From: Bacteroidia bacterium
GTDB lineage: Bacteria; Bacteroidota; Bacteroidia; Flavobacteriales; Flavobacteriaceae
Assembly: GCA_030427865.1 (NCBI GenBank)
Contig: JAUICK010000015.1
Span: forward strand, 23,436 to 87,435
Reading direction: 5' to 3'
Length of the DNA stretch: 64,000 nt
A model generated the notes under the pieces. That model was not told where the DNA came from. It worked only from the letters and a program-made list of their open reading frames with translations, and did no database searches. Below are positions 35,530-43,588 of this stretch, in pieces. Position 1 is the first letter of the stretch. The number at the start of each line of letters is the position of its first letter. The translations under genes and the position numbers were made by a program.

Positions 35530-35682
35530 TTAAAAGAAGTAATTCATAATTGCATCTGCTTTAAACCATAAAAGCAATACAATTACTAAAAGAAATACCA
35601 AAAAAAGTCCTTTTTTGGGTTTAGATTGTTTGCTTCTTGAATTCCTAAATTTTCTCTGAAATTTAATATTTCTTTCACTCAT
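35530..35682 (-). CDS. 50-residue single-pass membrane protein
   Basis: A short frame with ATG at 35680-35682 and TAA at 35530-35532. It has a very basic N-terminus (KFQRKFRNSRSKQSKPKKG) and then one membrane helix (LFLVFLLVIVLLLWF, about 26-40), ending DAIMNYFF. The start is 7 bp after the mnmD stop on the same strand, and the stop abuts the GT2 stop. The basic-then-hydrophobic layout predicts an inner-membrane protein with a cytoplasmic N-terminus. Function is unknown. Position and composition support a real gene. Confidence 0.65.
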   Translation of the reverse strand: MSERNIKFQRKFRNSRSKQSKPKKGLFLVFLLVIVLLLWFKADAIMNYFF

Positions 35683-35689
35683 TTTCTAA

Positions 35690-36361
35690 TTAGCTTTTTA
35701 GCGATTCAGTTATTTTTTTTGCTCTTAACATTTCTCTTTTTCCTGGAGGTCCAGGCAATCGCTCTACAACAAAACCCACTTCTTGCATCGCTCTTCTTAC
35801 ACTTCCTTTTGCAGAATAGGTAACTAAAATTCCGTTTTCTTTTAATGCTTTAAACATTTTTTTAAAAATCTCAACAGTCCATAATTGAGGTTGAACACGT
35901 GCTCCAAACGCATCAAAATAAATTAAATCGAATGTATTTTTATCGTTAATATCTTCAAAAAACTGTTTTCTTTTTTCGAGAAAGAACATGTTTGTAATTT
36001 GATGTTGTTTTTCCCAAGAAACATCGTGCATTTTCTTAAAAATATCGCTCTCTTTTTCGGCATTTAAAACTGAAATAAAATTCATTTTCTCAACCTCATC
36101 AGCAGTTACAGGATACGCCTCTACACCTATATAATTTATTCGTTTTTTTGCTTCTAAAAAAGTGATAAAACAATTTAAACCCGTACCAAAGCCAATTTCT
36201 AAAATAGTAACTTCATCATGTTTTACTTCTTTTAAACCATTATTAATAAAAACATGATAGGTTTCGTTAATAGAACCATTTTTAGAATGATATTGCTCAT
36301 TCCAATCTGGTAAATGAATGGTAGAAGAACCGTCTGAAGTAATTAAGATTTCTCGTTTCAA
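35690..36361 (-). CDS. mnmD: tRNA 5-methylaminomethyl-2-thiouridine(34) methyltransferase MnmD
   Basis: 223 residues. A stand-alone version of the N-terminal domain of E. coli MnmC: SAM-dependent methylation of the wobble uridine side chain. Motifs are EQYHSKNGSINETYHVFI near the N-terminus, VTILEIGFGTGLNCFI (SAM site, about 53-68), FDLIYFDAFGARVQPQLW (about 138-155) and YSAKGSVRRAMQEVGF. PGPPGKREMLRA closes the domain. No fused FAD domain, as is normal in this phylum. It is followed by the 50-residue membrane protein gene. Confidence 0.92.
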   Translation of the reverse strand: MKREILITSDGSSTIHLPDWNEQYHSKNGSINETYHVFINNGLKEVKHDEVTILEIGFGTGLNCFITFLEAKKRINYIGVEAYPVTADEVEKMNFISVLNAEKESDIFKKMHDVSWEKQHQITNMFFLEKRKQFFEDINDKNTFDLIYFDAFGARVQPQLWTVEIFKKMFKALKENGILVTYSAKGSVRRAMQEVGFVVERLPGPPGKREMLRAKKITESLKS

Positions 36362-36378
36362 AATGAATTTTAATTATT

Positions 36379-36420
36379 TAGATTTCTCAATCGCTTTAAA
36401 AAGCTCATTTCGAAATGATA
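36379..36420 (+). repeat. dispersed flavobacterial repeat, copy B
   Basis: The segment runs from TAGATTTCTCAATCGC to CATTTCGAAATGATA and aligns with 10641-10684 and, in part, 39758-39788. It fills the gap between the DUF4920 stop and mnmD start. Confidence 0.55.
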
Positions 36421-36428
36421 ACTTTATC

Positions 36429-36935
36429 CTATTTTTTTATTAAAACACCATCAGCCTCAAAAGCAAATTCTACTTTTGGTTCGATAATTTTTGCAATTTC
36501 ATCTTTCGATTTTCCTGCATCTTCTGCATAATGTTGTAATTCTTTTACAGAGGTTTCTTTTACATAAGCTTTACCATTAACAATTACCTTTCTTCCTTTA
36601 GAGTCTAAAGGCATAAAAAAGCCGTAATCTTTAAAACGAACCATAGTTTCTGTTTCATCTCCTAAAGGTAATTTCATCCAACATCCTTTTTTAGAGCAGA
36701 CTTCTTTAATATTTGACGCAAATTTTACATCAATCGTATCTCCAACTTTCATTGTTTTGAATTTTGCTAATAATTCTGAAGAGTCTATTGCTTTGTCAGC
36801 AGAAATTTTTGCGCCAAAAGAATCATATTTAGAGATAACTTCTATTTTTTCTTCTGCTTTAGCCTCCTTCTTCTCTTGCTTACAAGCTGTAAAAACAAAT
36901 ACTACAACTAAACAAAACTGAATAAAATATTTCAT
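36429..36935 (-). CDS. DUF4920 lipoprotein
   Basis: 168 residues. A lipoprotein signal ends at VFTAC (Cys18), followed by a charged linker of about 20 residues. The DUF4920 domain runs from about 40: YDSFGAKISADKAI, KVGDTIDVKFASNIKEVCSKKGCWM, then FKDYGFFMPLD and GKAYVKETSVKELQHYA. The CSKKGCWM motif with two Cys is the most conserved part and suggests a redox or metal-binding site. The function is unknown. It probably sits in the periplasm or outer membrane. A -7 box (minus-strand TAACTTTG, 36962-36969) lies 26 bp upstream. Confidence 0.82.
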   Translation of the reverse strand: MKYFIQFCLVVVFVFTACKQEKKEAKAEEKIEVISKYDSFGAKISADKAIDSSELLAKFKTMKVGDTIDVKFASNIKEVCSKKGCWMKLPLGDETETMVRFKDYGFFMPLDSKGRKVIVNGKAYVKETSVKELQHYAEDAGKSKDEIAKIIEPKVEFAFEADGVLIKK

Positions 36936-37024
36936 AATTGATTGATTTAATATGTTTCTTACAAAGTTACATAATTCGTTGTTAAAACCACTATTTTGAT
37001 ATGTTAACAGATGAATAATTTATG

Positions 37025-37032
37025 TACATTTG
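37025..37032 (+). promoter_or_regulatory. -7 box of ilvE
   Basis: TACATTTG matches TAnnTTTG and ends 21 bp before the ATG at 37054. A TTTG at 36995-36998 is too far for a standard -33 element. Confidence 0.45.
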
Positions 37033-37053
37033 TGCTTTAATTTATACAACTCC

Positions 37054-38109
37054 ATGAAATCTAATATAGAAATTCAACGTGTAGAAAAATCGAACATTGA
37101 AAATGTAGATTTTAACAACTTACCTTTTGGTAGCGTATATTCTGACCACATGTTAGAATGTGATTTTGTTAATGGCGAGTGGCAAACTCCTATAATTAAA
37201 CCTTATGCACCAATTTCTTTAGATCCTTCTGCTAAGATTTTTCATTACGGACAATCTATTTTCGAAGGAATGAAAGCCTACAAAGATGTAGATGGAAATA
37301 CAATGTTATTTAGACCTTTAGACAACTGCAAGCGTTTAAATAAATCTGCAGAACGTTTGGTAATTCCACAAATTCCTGAGCATATTTTTATGGATGGATT
37401 AAAAAAATTATTGGAAATAGACAATGCTTGGATACCTACAAACGAAGGAAGCTCTTTATACATTAGACCTTTTATGTTTGCTTCTGGATTAGGCTTTCAT
37501 GCTTCTCCAGCAAACGCATATAAATTTATTATTTGTACTGCGCCTTCTGGCGCCTATTTTGCTGGTAAAGTAAAAGTTTTAATTGAAGAAAAATATGCAC
37601 GTGCAGCAAATGGAGGTGTTGGTTTTGCAAAAGCAGGCGGTAACTATGCTGCGCAATTTTACCCTACTCAACTTGCTATTGAAAAAGGATATAATCAAGT
37701 GATTTGGACGGATGATAATTCGCATGAATATATTGAAGAAGCTGGAGCAATGAACATTTTTATTAGAATCGGAGACACGCTAATTACAAGTCCAACTAAC
37801 GATAGAATTTTAGATGGTATTACGCGCAAAAGTATCATCCAAATCGCAAAAGACATAAACATAGATGTTGAAGTAAGAAAGATAACCGTTTCTGAGGTAA
37901 TTGCTGCTGCTCAAAGTGGAAATTTAAAAGAAATGTTTGGGGCAGGAACTGCTGCTGTAATTTCTCCTATTGCTGGTTTCGGCTATCAAGGTACAGATTA
38001 CGATTTGCCAGAATTAGATGCTCCTTTTGCAGCAATACTAAAAAAAGCAATTACAGATATTCAAACCAATAAGGCTAAAGACCCTTATGGTTGGAGAGTT
38101 ATGGTATAA
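37054..38109 (+). CDS. ilvE: branched-chain amino acid aminotransferase
   Basis: 351 residues from ATG (MKSNIEIQRVEKS). A TTG eight codons upstream lies inside the -7 box and is rejected. Fold type IV PLP enzyme: YGQSIFEGMKAYKD, RPFMFASGLGFHASPA, then the PLP Lys in GFAKAGGNYAAQ (about 190). EEAGAMNIF and GITRKSIIQIA follow, and KEMFGAGTAAVISPI binds phosphate. It transfers the amino group between Leu, Ile or Val and 2-oxoglutarate in the cytoplasm, for synthesis or breakdown. It is a single-gene unit with its own terminator. Confidence 0.95.
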   Translation: MKSNIEIQRVEKSNIENVDFNNLPFGSVYSDHMLECDFVNGEWQTPIIKPYAPISLDPSAKIFHYGQSIFEGMKAYKDVDGNTMLFRPLDNCKRLNKSAERLVIPQIPEHIFMDGLKKLLEIDNAWIPTNEGSSLYIRPFMFASGLGFHASPANAYKFIICTAPSGAYFAGKVKVLIEEKYARAANGGVGFAKAGGNYAAQFYPTQLAIEKGYNQVIWTDDNSHEYIEEAGAMNIFIRIGDTLITSPTNDRILDGITRKSIIQIAKDINIDVEVRKITVSEVIAAAQSGNLKEMFGAGTAAVISPIAGFGYQGTDYDLPELDAPFAAILKKAITDIQTNKAKDPYGWRVMV

Positions 38110-38127
38110 CTAAATAACTTAATTATT

Positions 38128-38160
38128 AAAAAAGCATCAAATAAATTTGATGCTTTTTTT
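38128..38160 (+). terminator. terminator after ilvE
   Basis: Stem GCATCAAA (38134-38141) with TTTGATGC (38146-38153), flanked by an A-run before and a 7-base T-run after. It probably works in either direction. Confidence 0.85.
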
Positions 38161-38203
38161 GTGCTTAAAATTTTCTTACCTTTAAAGAAACTACAACTTT
38201 TTT

Positions 38204-38404
38204 ATGAAAACATATACTAAAGAAGATATTAAAATAGGTTGGGAACCAGAAAAATGTACACATTCTGCTAAATGTGCTTTAGGCTTACCAAAGGTTTTTA
38301 AACCCAAAGATAAGCCTTGGGTTCAACCAGAAAACGCAACCAAACAAGACATTATAAATCAAATAAGCAAATGCCCTTCAGGTGCTTTAAGTATTATTCG
38401 ATAG
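38204..38404 (+). CDS. small (4Fe-4S)-binding ferredoxin-like protein (YjdI family)
   Basis: 66 residues. Four Cys are seen in the YjdI pattern: CTHSAKC (two), and one in KCPSGAL. WEPEKCTHSAKCALGLPKVF and QISKCPSGALSIIR match the mono-cluster divergent domain (Fer4_19). The fourth-ligand question is open, because I count only three Cys in total (residues 18, 24 and 57). The protein may bind a [3Fe-4S] or use another ligand. It is likely a cytoplasmic electron carrier of unknown partner. The next reading frame downstream is a decayed pseudogene. Confidence 0.82.
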   Translation: MKTYTKEDIKIGWEPEKCTHSAKCALGLPKVFKPKDKPWVQPENATKQDIINQISKCPSGALSIIR

Positions 38405-38410
38405 TCTTTT

Positions 38411-39240
38411 ATGAAACACTTTTTAAGTATCGCATTTGTATTCATTCTTTTTTCATGTGATAACAATTCATCATTAAAAAAGAGATAAAACAATATATTA
38501 CTATTTTAGGAGCCACTCAAGATGGAGTTTAACAGCATATAGGATGTCTGAAAAAATGCTGTGCTAATGTTTATAAAGGAATTTTTAAGTGTAAAAAATT
38601 GGTTTCCTTAGGGTTAATTGATTTAGGGTTATTTGAAGCAACTCCAAATATGCATACACAATTGGCTGTATTAGAGGAAAATCATCTTAAAAAAAAACTA
38701 TTATTGGCGGTGCTTTTATAATGCACGCGCAGATTGAGCATATACAGGTTTAATGTACTTTAGAAGATAGGCTTTAGGTAAAGAAACTCCTGTTTTAGCA
38801 ATGCCAGAATAAAAGATTATTTAATTAATAATGATCCTTGGAATCAATTGATTACTTTAAAGAACATCAAACTAAAAAACTACAGTACGACTCTACCCTT
38901 GTCTTGAATAATAAATTAAAAGTAACTCCTTTTTTTAGTTCCTCATTCAGACGAGTTTTCAGAAACAGTAGGTTATAAAATTGAAGAGTTAAAAAAACAA
39001 CCTTGTTTATTCTATATATTGACAAATGGCATAAATAGGAGACGCTCTATTGTTAAAGAAGTTAAAAAGGTAGATTATGCTTTTGTTGATGCTACTTTTT
39101 TAAATAAGAAAGAGGTAAAAAAAACTATAACAGAAGTACCTCATCCGTTTATAGAAGAAACCGTAAAGCTATTTAAAACTAAAAAAATTGAACAATTAGG
39201 TTTTCGATTTGCAAGTGAAAGACAAAACTATGGGTTCTAA
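38411..39240 (+). pseudogene. decayed PqqB-like metallo-beta-lactamase-fold lipoprotein gene
   Basis: An ATG at 38411 opens a lipoprotein signal (FVFILFSC), but the frame stops after 25 codons. In the next frame the family pattern ILGATQDG, then QHIGCLKKCCANVYKG and LFEATPNMHTQLAVLEEN, continues. An in-frame TAA interrupts it at 38530, and another at 38719-38721 follows. Further pieces appear in other frames: a degraded zinc motif near 38724 (MHAQIEH for THAHxxH), KDYLINNDPWNQL, VPHSDEFSETVGYKIEELKK, and VDYAFVDATFLNKKEV to VPHPFIEETVKLF (39070-39180). Several frameshifts and stops separate them. The 3' end of the gene after KLFK is lost. Intact relatives are about 280-320 residues. Confidence 0.82.
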
Positions 39241-39319
39241 GTTGGTTCGGTTCTAAATTTTAAAAATATAATTCCGCTTACATTACTTACTTTTACACTA
39301 ACCAAAACCACAACAAATC

Positions 39320-39341
39320 ATTCGCAAAAACGTTAGCGAAT
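39320..39341. repeat. short hairpin downstream of the pseudogene
   Basis: ATTCGC and GCGAAT flank a 10-base spacer. This is between the pseudogene and the MazG-like gene stop. No T-run, so terminator function is doubtful. Confidence 0.35.
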
Positions 39342-39353
39342 TTCCAAATAATA

Positions 39354-39740
39354 CTATTTATCCAAAATTGCTTTAATATCTGGTTTAAAGTAATTGGGGC
39401 CTTTTAAAACCTTACCATCTTCTCTGTAAATTGGCTTGCCATCTTCACCTAATTTACTCATGTTAGAACGTTGAATTTCATTAAAAACTTCCTCGATTTT
39501 ATCTTGCATTCCGTGTTCTATAATAGTACCACATAGAATGTACAACATATCTCCTAAAGCATCTGCAACCTCAACCAAATCGTTGTTTTTTGCAGCTTCT
39601 AAATACTCTTCGTTTTCTTCTTTCATCAACTCAAAACGCAATTGTTTTCTATCTTTAGAAATCGCTACTGTAGGTTGATCTTGAATATTTAATTTAAATG
39701 CACTGTGAAATGCATGAACTGCTGCTATTTTGTTTTTCAT
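39354..39740 (-). CDS. MazG-like nucleoside triphosphate pyrophosphohydrolase
   Basis: 128 residues, all-alpha NTP pyrophosphatase superfamily. The Mg2+-binding pattern ExxE-(n)-ExxD is seen: FELMKEENEEYLEAAKNNDL (first acidic pair), then VEVADALGDMLYILCG (second pair, about 56-71). The C-terminal part, YREDGKVLKGPNYFKPDI, fits stand-alone flavobacterial members. It hydrolyses non-canonical or excess NTPs, with house-cleaning as the usual role; exact substrate unknown. It follows a dispersed repeat and the SDR gene on the same strand. Confidence 0.87.
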   Translation of the reverse strand: MKNKIAAVHAFHSAFKLNIQDQPTVAISKDRKQLRFELMKEENEEYLEAAKNNDLVEVADALGDMLYILCGTIIEHGMQDKIEEVFNEIQRSNMSKLGEDGKPIYREDGKVLKGPNYFKPDIKAILDK

Positions 39741-39757
39741 TTTTGTATTTTTTTAGT

Positions 39758-39788
39758 TAGAGATTTCTCGATTGCGTTCGAAATGACG
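39758..39788 (+). repeat. dispersed flavobacterial repeat, copy C
   Basis: AGAGATTTCTCGATTGCG followed by TTCGAAATGACG. It is shorter than copies A (10641) and B (36379) but clearly related. It lies between the SDR stop and the MazG-like start. Confidence 0.5.
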
Positions 39789-39802
39789 CTCATTTTTTAA
39801 TT

Positions 39803-40525
39803 TTAAGTTGCTTTTTTTAACAACCAAGCTGGAACAATTTTTAAAGCCCAAGCAATTAATCGCCAACGTTTAGATATATAAGCCACTCTTTTCTTTTGTT
39901 TTACCGCAGAATAAATTTGTTTTGTGGCTTTTTCTAACGGAACTAACCAAAAAATTCCATCGCCAAAAGCCATATCTGTATCTACAAAACCTAGTCTAAT
40001 TTCTGTGATAAAAACTTTTTTGGTCTTAATGGTTTTGGTTTTAATATATAGACTTTCTAAATAGGCTTTTTGATAAGCCTTAGACGCAAAATATACTGGT
40101 GCAGAACGATTTCCGCGAATAGAGGCAATAGAAGTAATCCCTACTAAATGTCCGAATTGTTGTTTTTTAAATAAATTATAAGCTAAAGTATATAGCTTGG
40201 TAACACCTAAAACATTGGTATTTATACTCTGCTGTTCTTTATTCCACTCGAATTTCGGATTGATAAAAGCAACACCCGAAGATTGAATAATTAAATCGAT
40301 GGTTTTTAACTCACTTACTATTTCGTTAAAAACTTTTTCAACCTCATCTACTTCTTGAATATCGTTTTGTTTGATTAAAATCTGATTTGGATGCGCGCTC
40401 TTTAGTGTTTCTAAAAGTGCTAATCTTCTTCCTGTAACAGCAACGTTGTACCCATCTTTTACCAAAAATTCTGTGATTGCTTTTCCAATACCAGAAGTTG
40501 CTCCAAAAACGATGGCGTTCTTCAT
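39803..40525 (-). CDS. short-chain dehydrogenase/reductase
   Basis: 240 residues. The N-terminal NAD(P) motif is VFGATSGIGKAITEFL (4-19). AVTGRRLALLE suggests NADP preference by the Arg pair. The catalytic tetrad region has GITSIAS and YFASKAYQKAY (Tyr/Lys). The C-terminal tail LIAWALKIVPAWLLKKAT is hydrophobic with a Lys end and may touch a membrane, as in several lipid-acting SDRs. Substrate is unknown. It lies 62 bp upstream of the MazG-like gene on the same strand. Confidence 0.88.
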   Translation of the reverse strand: MKNAIVFGATSGIGKAITEFLVKDGYNVAVTGRRLALLETLKSAHPNQILIKQNDIQEVDEVEKVFNEIVSELKTIDLIIQSSGVAFINPKFEWNKEQQSINTNVLGVTKLYTLAYNLFKKQQFGHLVGITSIASIRGNRSAPVYFASKAYQKAYLESLYIKTKTIKTKKVFITEIRLGFVDTDMAFGDGIFWLVPLEKATKQIYSAVKQKKRVAYISKRWRLIAWALKIVPAWLLKKAT

Positions 40526-40645
40526 TTAATTTGTAATTTTGCGTTTATTGTTTTCTGATTATTTAGAGAGACAAGATAGATAAAACTTTAGGAATTATTT
40601 CTTAATTATTGTAAGAGTAATTCACAACTTATAAAGAATAAAAAA

Positions 40646-40852
40646 ATGTTTTTAAGTACTTTTTTTACCACAGGAAGAATTGCTTTTATGATTTGCTTTG
40701 TAATTGCTTTTTTAGTGTTGATGATTTACAGTTATCGAAAAGATATTAAAAATCACGAAAGATATTACAAAGGTGCTGGCAAGAAAGTAATTCTTTATGG
40801 CGGATTAATTGTTGCCATTTTTATTGCCATTCGTTTTCTATTTGGAAATTAG
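40646..40852 (+). CDS. small two-helix membrane protein
   Basis: 68 residues. Two hydrophobic helices, IAFMICFVIAFLVLMIY (about 12-28) and VILYGGLIVAIFIAIRFLF (about 48-66), flank a basic loop YRKDIKNHERYYKGAGKK. I do not recognise a named family, although similar short proteins are common in flavobacteria. It is convergent with the M49 peptidase gene, sharing a bidirectional terminator, and probably sits in the inner membrane. Function unknown. Confidence 0.7.
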   Translation: MFLSTFFTTGRIAFMICFVIAFLVLMIYSYRKDIKNHERYYKGAGKKVILYGGLIVAIFIAIRFLFGN

Positions 40853-40864
40853 TAAATTTTAAAT

Positions 40865-40898
40865 AAAAAAACCGATTCTTTAAAGAATCGGTTTTTTT
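40865..40898. terminator. bidirectional terminator
   Basis: ACCGATTCTTTAAAGAATCGG is part of a perfect palindrome (stem arms each 11 bp, centre near 40881), with an A-run on the left and T-run on the right. It serves both the small membrane protein gene and the M49 peptidase gene. Confidence 0.85.
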
Positions 40899-40913
40899 AT
40901 AAGCGTGCTATTT

Positions 40914-42941
40914 TTATTTTTCAGTTAAAAAACTATAGTTTTTAGCATAAAAAAGCATTTGTTCTTCAAAACTTTTTGGTTGCTTTATTACTATATCTGT
41001 AATATTTCCATCAGCACCTAAAACAGGTTCTAAAACCGGATTTACAAATCCGCTATAAGGTGCAGATTTAAACTGTTTGTTTCTCTTTAAAACCTCTTTA
41101 TGAATTTGCTGATCTACCTTAACACCATAACCTTCTACTAAAGCTTTTGCTGCTTCAAAATCTCCTTCAGATTTTATTCTTTGAGTTTCTTTTAATAATC
41201 TTCCAAAGATTTCTCTCAACTTATCATAATTGTTAATATTATAATATGTTTTACCATTTTCTTTAACTATTTTCTCGATAACATTGTCTTTTTTTCCTTG
41301 TTCAAAAGCCCAAGCAGATACCCATTGTCTGTTTACCATGTGGTCTTCTTCAATATCATCACCTAAATTAATTCTTATTAGTTGAGTCATTAATCCATTT
41401 CTAATGTATCCATCATAAGCTGCCATCCCTAAGTTTCTCCAACTATCGGTTAAACCTAATTCTTGTAATTTAGGATCCATTAAATAATACAAACCAACTA
41501 AATCTGCACGACCTTCTTCCATTGTAGATGCATAGTTTTGTAGCGTTTCTTTGGGCTGACCAACACCTTTGTTTATAACTCCAGAAGCATGCCCCACAAC
41601 TTCATGAAGAGCCGTATGTAATTTATCTGCTATTTGTCCGTATTTTTCTTCTAATTCAATTTCTTGATCATCATGTGCAAACTCTTTTAAGCGACCTGTA
41701 CCTCCTGCATTATTATAAGCACCAATAATGTTACCTAAAGAAACTGATTTAGAACCATGTTGCTGACGAATCCAATTGTTGTTTGGTAAGTTTACGCCAA
41801 TTGGTGTGCTTGGAGAAGCATCTCCTGCTTCACCTGCAACATTAACAGTTTTATAAGAAACGCCCACAACATTTTTCTTTTTATGAGCAGGATTTAATGG
41901 AGAATTATCTTCAAACCACTGCGCATTATCAGACAATACCTTCATTTTACGAGACATATCAAAATCTTTAATTTGAACAATAGTTTCGTAAGAACCTCTG
42001 TATCCCTTTGGGTCGTTATATACTTCTATAAAACCATTAATCCAGTCTATATTTCCTTCAGTAGAAGTAACCCAAGCAATGCAGTATTTATCCCATATAT
42101 CTAAACTACCTGTTTTATAATATTCTATTAACAAACTTAAGGCTTCTGCTTGCTTTTCATTTTCTGCAACTGTTTTTGCTTTTTCTAACCACTCAATAAT
42201 TTTATCGATGGCAGTTCCATACATTCCTCCAGATTTCCAAACTTTCTCTACTAATTTTCCGTTTTCTCTAACTAATTTAGAATTTAAACCAGCTTCTATT
42301 GGCATTCCTTTTGGGCCTTTGTACACAGTTTTATAGAACTCAGAAACTTCTTTATCTGTAATATCTGGTGCATAAAAGTTAATTGCAGAAGTTAAAATAT
42401 TATCTACACCTGCTTTTTTATTTACTTTTTTTGCATCTGCAGCATTAAATAAGACTTCAATCACATCATTACTTAAAGTAGTATTCGAATTTTTTAATAA
42501 ATCGTTTGCAAAGTAATCTTTACTGAATTCTGGTTTAATCTTATCGTTTGAGTAGTGGTGATGAATTCCGTTAGAAAACCAAACCCTCTTTAGGTATGTT
42601 TTAAACGCCTTAAAATTATCGCTTTCTCTATCGCCTTTGTAATTTTGATTAATGCTCTCTAAAGCCATTCTAATTTTTAAATTATGACGATAATTTTGAT
42701 CCCACATAATATCTCTACCAGCTAAACCAGCTTGGGTTAAATAATACACTAACTTTTTTTCTTTTAAAGTTAGTTCTTCGAAATTAGGAATTTTATAGCG
42801 TAAAACTTTTATGTCTGCAAATTGCTCTACAAAATGGTTAAATTCTTCTTGTTTTTCTTGCTTTTTAGTAGGCTCTTCTTTTCCACAAGAAAACAAAAAA
42901 GCTACTGTAAATAAAGCAAAAACTGTTTGTTTTATATTCAT
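40914..42941 (-). CDS. M49-family dipeptidyl-peptidase III-like lipoprotein
   Basis: 675 residues from the Met at 42939-42941. The longer frame to 42977 has an AT-encoded leader and would hide the lipoprotein signal MNIKQTVFALFTVAFLFSC (Cys19). Zinc ligands are in HEVVGHASG (HExxGH form) and EEGRADLVGLY (EExxAD). YGTAIDKIIEWLEKA and PLNPAHKKKNVVGVSY are typical of the Bacteroidota branch. It cleaves dipeptides from the N-terminus of short peptides, probably in the periplasm. Database entries of this group are often mislabelled dihydrofolate reductase; the real one is at 45556-46050. Confidence 0.87.
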   Translation of the reverse strand: MNIKQTVFALFTVAFLFSCGKEEPTKKQEKQEEFNHFVEQFADIKVLRYKIPNFEELTLKEKKLVYYLTQAGLAGRDIMWDQNYRHNLKIRMALESINQNYKGDRESDNFKAFKTYLKRVWFSNGIHHHYSNDKIKPEFSKDYFANDLLKNSNTTLSNDVIEVLFNAADAKKVNKKAGVDNILTSAINFYAPDITDKEVSEFYKTVYKGPKGMPIEAGLNSKLVRENGKLVEKVWKSGGMYGTAIDKIIEWLEKAKTVAENEKQAEALSLLIEYYKTGSLDIWDKYCIAWVTSTEGNIDWINGFIEVYNDPKGYRGSYETIVQIKDFDMSRKMKVLSDNAQWFEDNSPLNPAHKKKNVVGVSYKTVNVAGEAGDASPSTPIGVNLPNNNWIRQQHGSKSVSLGNIIGAYNNAGGTGRLKEFAHDDQEIELEEKYGQIADKLHTALHEVVGHASGVINKGVGQPKETLQNYASTMEEGRADLVGLYYLMDPKLQELGLTDSWRNLGMAAYDGYIRNGLMTQLIRINLGDDIEEDHMVNRQWVSAWAFEQGKKDNVIEKIVKENGKTYYNINNYDKLREIFGRLLKETQRIKSEGDFEAAKALVEGYGVKVDQQIHKEVLKRNKQFKSAPYSGFVNPVLEPVLGADGNITDIVIKQPKSFEEQMLFYAKNYSFLTEK

Positions 42942-43024
42942 TATTTTTAAGTTTAAAATTGATGCATAAATATACAAAATTTGAGTGTTGTTAGATACTA
43001 AAAAGCGCTAAACATTTATTGGTA

Positions 43025-43588
43025 TTAAAAATGAATTGGGTATTTAAAACAACTTGTTGTATGATCATTTACTATACCAACTGCTTGCATATAAGCATAT
43101 ATTACTGTTGAACCCACAAACTTAAATCCTCGTTTTTTTAAATCTTTAGAAATTGTATCTGACAAAGGTGTTGTAGCGGGTACATCTTCTTTTTTATGAA
43201 ATTTATTTACAATTGGTTTTCCATCTACATAGTTCCAAATAAATTTAGAGAAAGAACCAAATTCTTTTTGAACTTCTATAAATAATTGTGCGTTAGTTAT
43301 AGCGCTTCTTACTTTTAATTTATTTCTAATGATTCCTGAATCTTGTAGTAAAGATTGGTATTTACTTTCTGAGTATTTTGCAATTTTTTGATAATTAAAA
43401 TTATCGAATGCTTTTCTAAAGTTTTCTCTTTTATTTAAAATGGTTATCCAACTTAAACCTGCTTGAAAAGTTTCTAAAACTAAAAATTCAAACAGAGTTT
43501 TATCATCAAAAACGGGTTCTCCCCATTCATTATCATGATAATCTTGATACAATTTACTATCTGTTACCCAAAAACACCTGTTTTTCAT
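43025..43588 (-). CDS. tag: DNA-3-methyladenine glycosylase I
   Basis: 187 residues. It removes 3-methyladenine from alkylated DNA. Zinc-finger ligands are Cys5 (NRCFWV), His18 (DYHDNEWG) and the C-terminal His and Cys in NDHTTSCFKY. GLSWITILNKRENFRKAF and KFVGSTVIYAYMQAVGIVNDH are the helix-hairpin-helix and recognition segments. The 3' end of the M24 peptidase gene overlaps the start by 4 bp, so translation is coupled although the functions seem unrelated. Confidence 0.95.
   Translation of the reverse strand: MKNRCFWVTDSKLYQDYHDNEWGEPVFDDKTLFEFLVLETFQAGLSWITILNKRENFRKAFDNFNYQKIAKYSESKYQSLLQDSGIIRNKLKVRSAITNAQLFIEVQKEFGSFSKFIWNYVDGKPIVNKFHKKEDVPATTPLSDTISKDLKKRGFKFVGSTVIYAYMQAVGIVNDHTTSCFKYPIHF

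Noticed and set aside
37030..37053. TTG start adding eight residues to IlvE
   Set aside because: The TTG is the end of the -7 box TACATTTG, so it cannot be in the transcript; the ATG at 37054 fits the family.
39019..39240. 73-codon open frame that could be listed as a small gene
   Set aside because: Its residues continue the PqqB-like family from upstream in another frame, so it is the 3' remnant of a pseudogene.
40914..42941. Possible dihydrofolate reductase label for the M49-like lipoprotein
   Set aside because: It has HExxGH and EExxAD zinc-peptidase motifs and no DHFR fold; the real folA is at 45556-46050.
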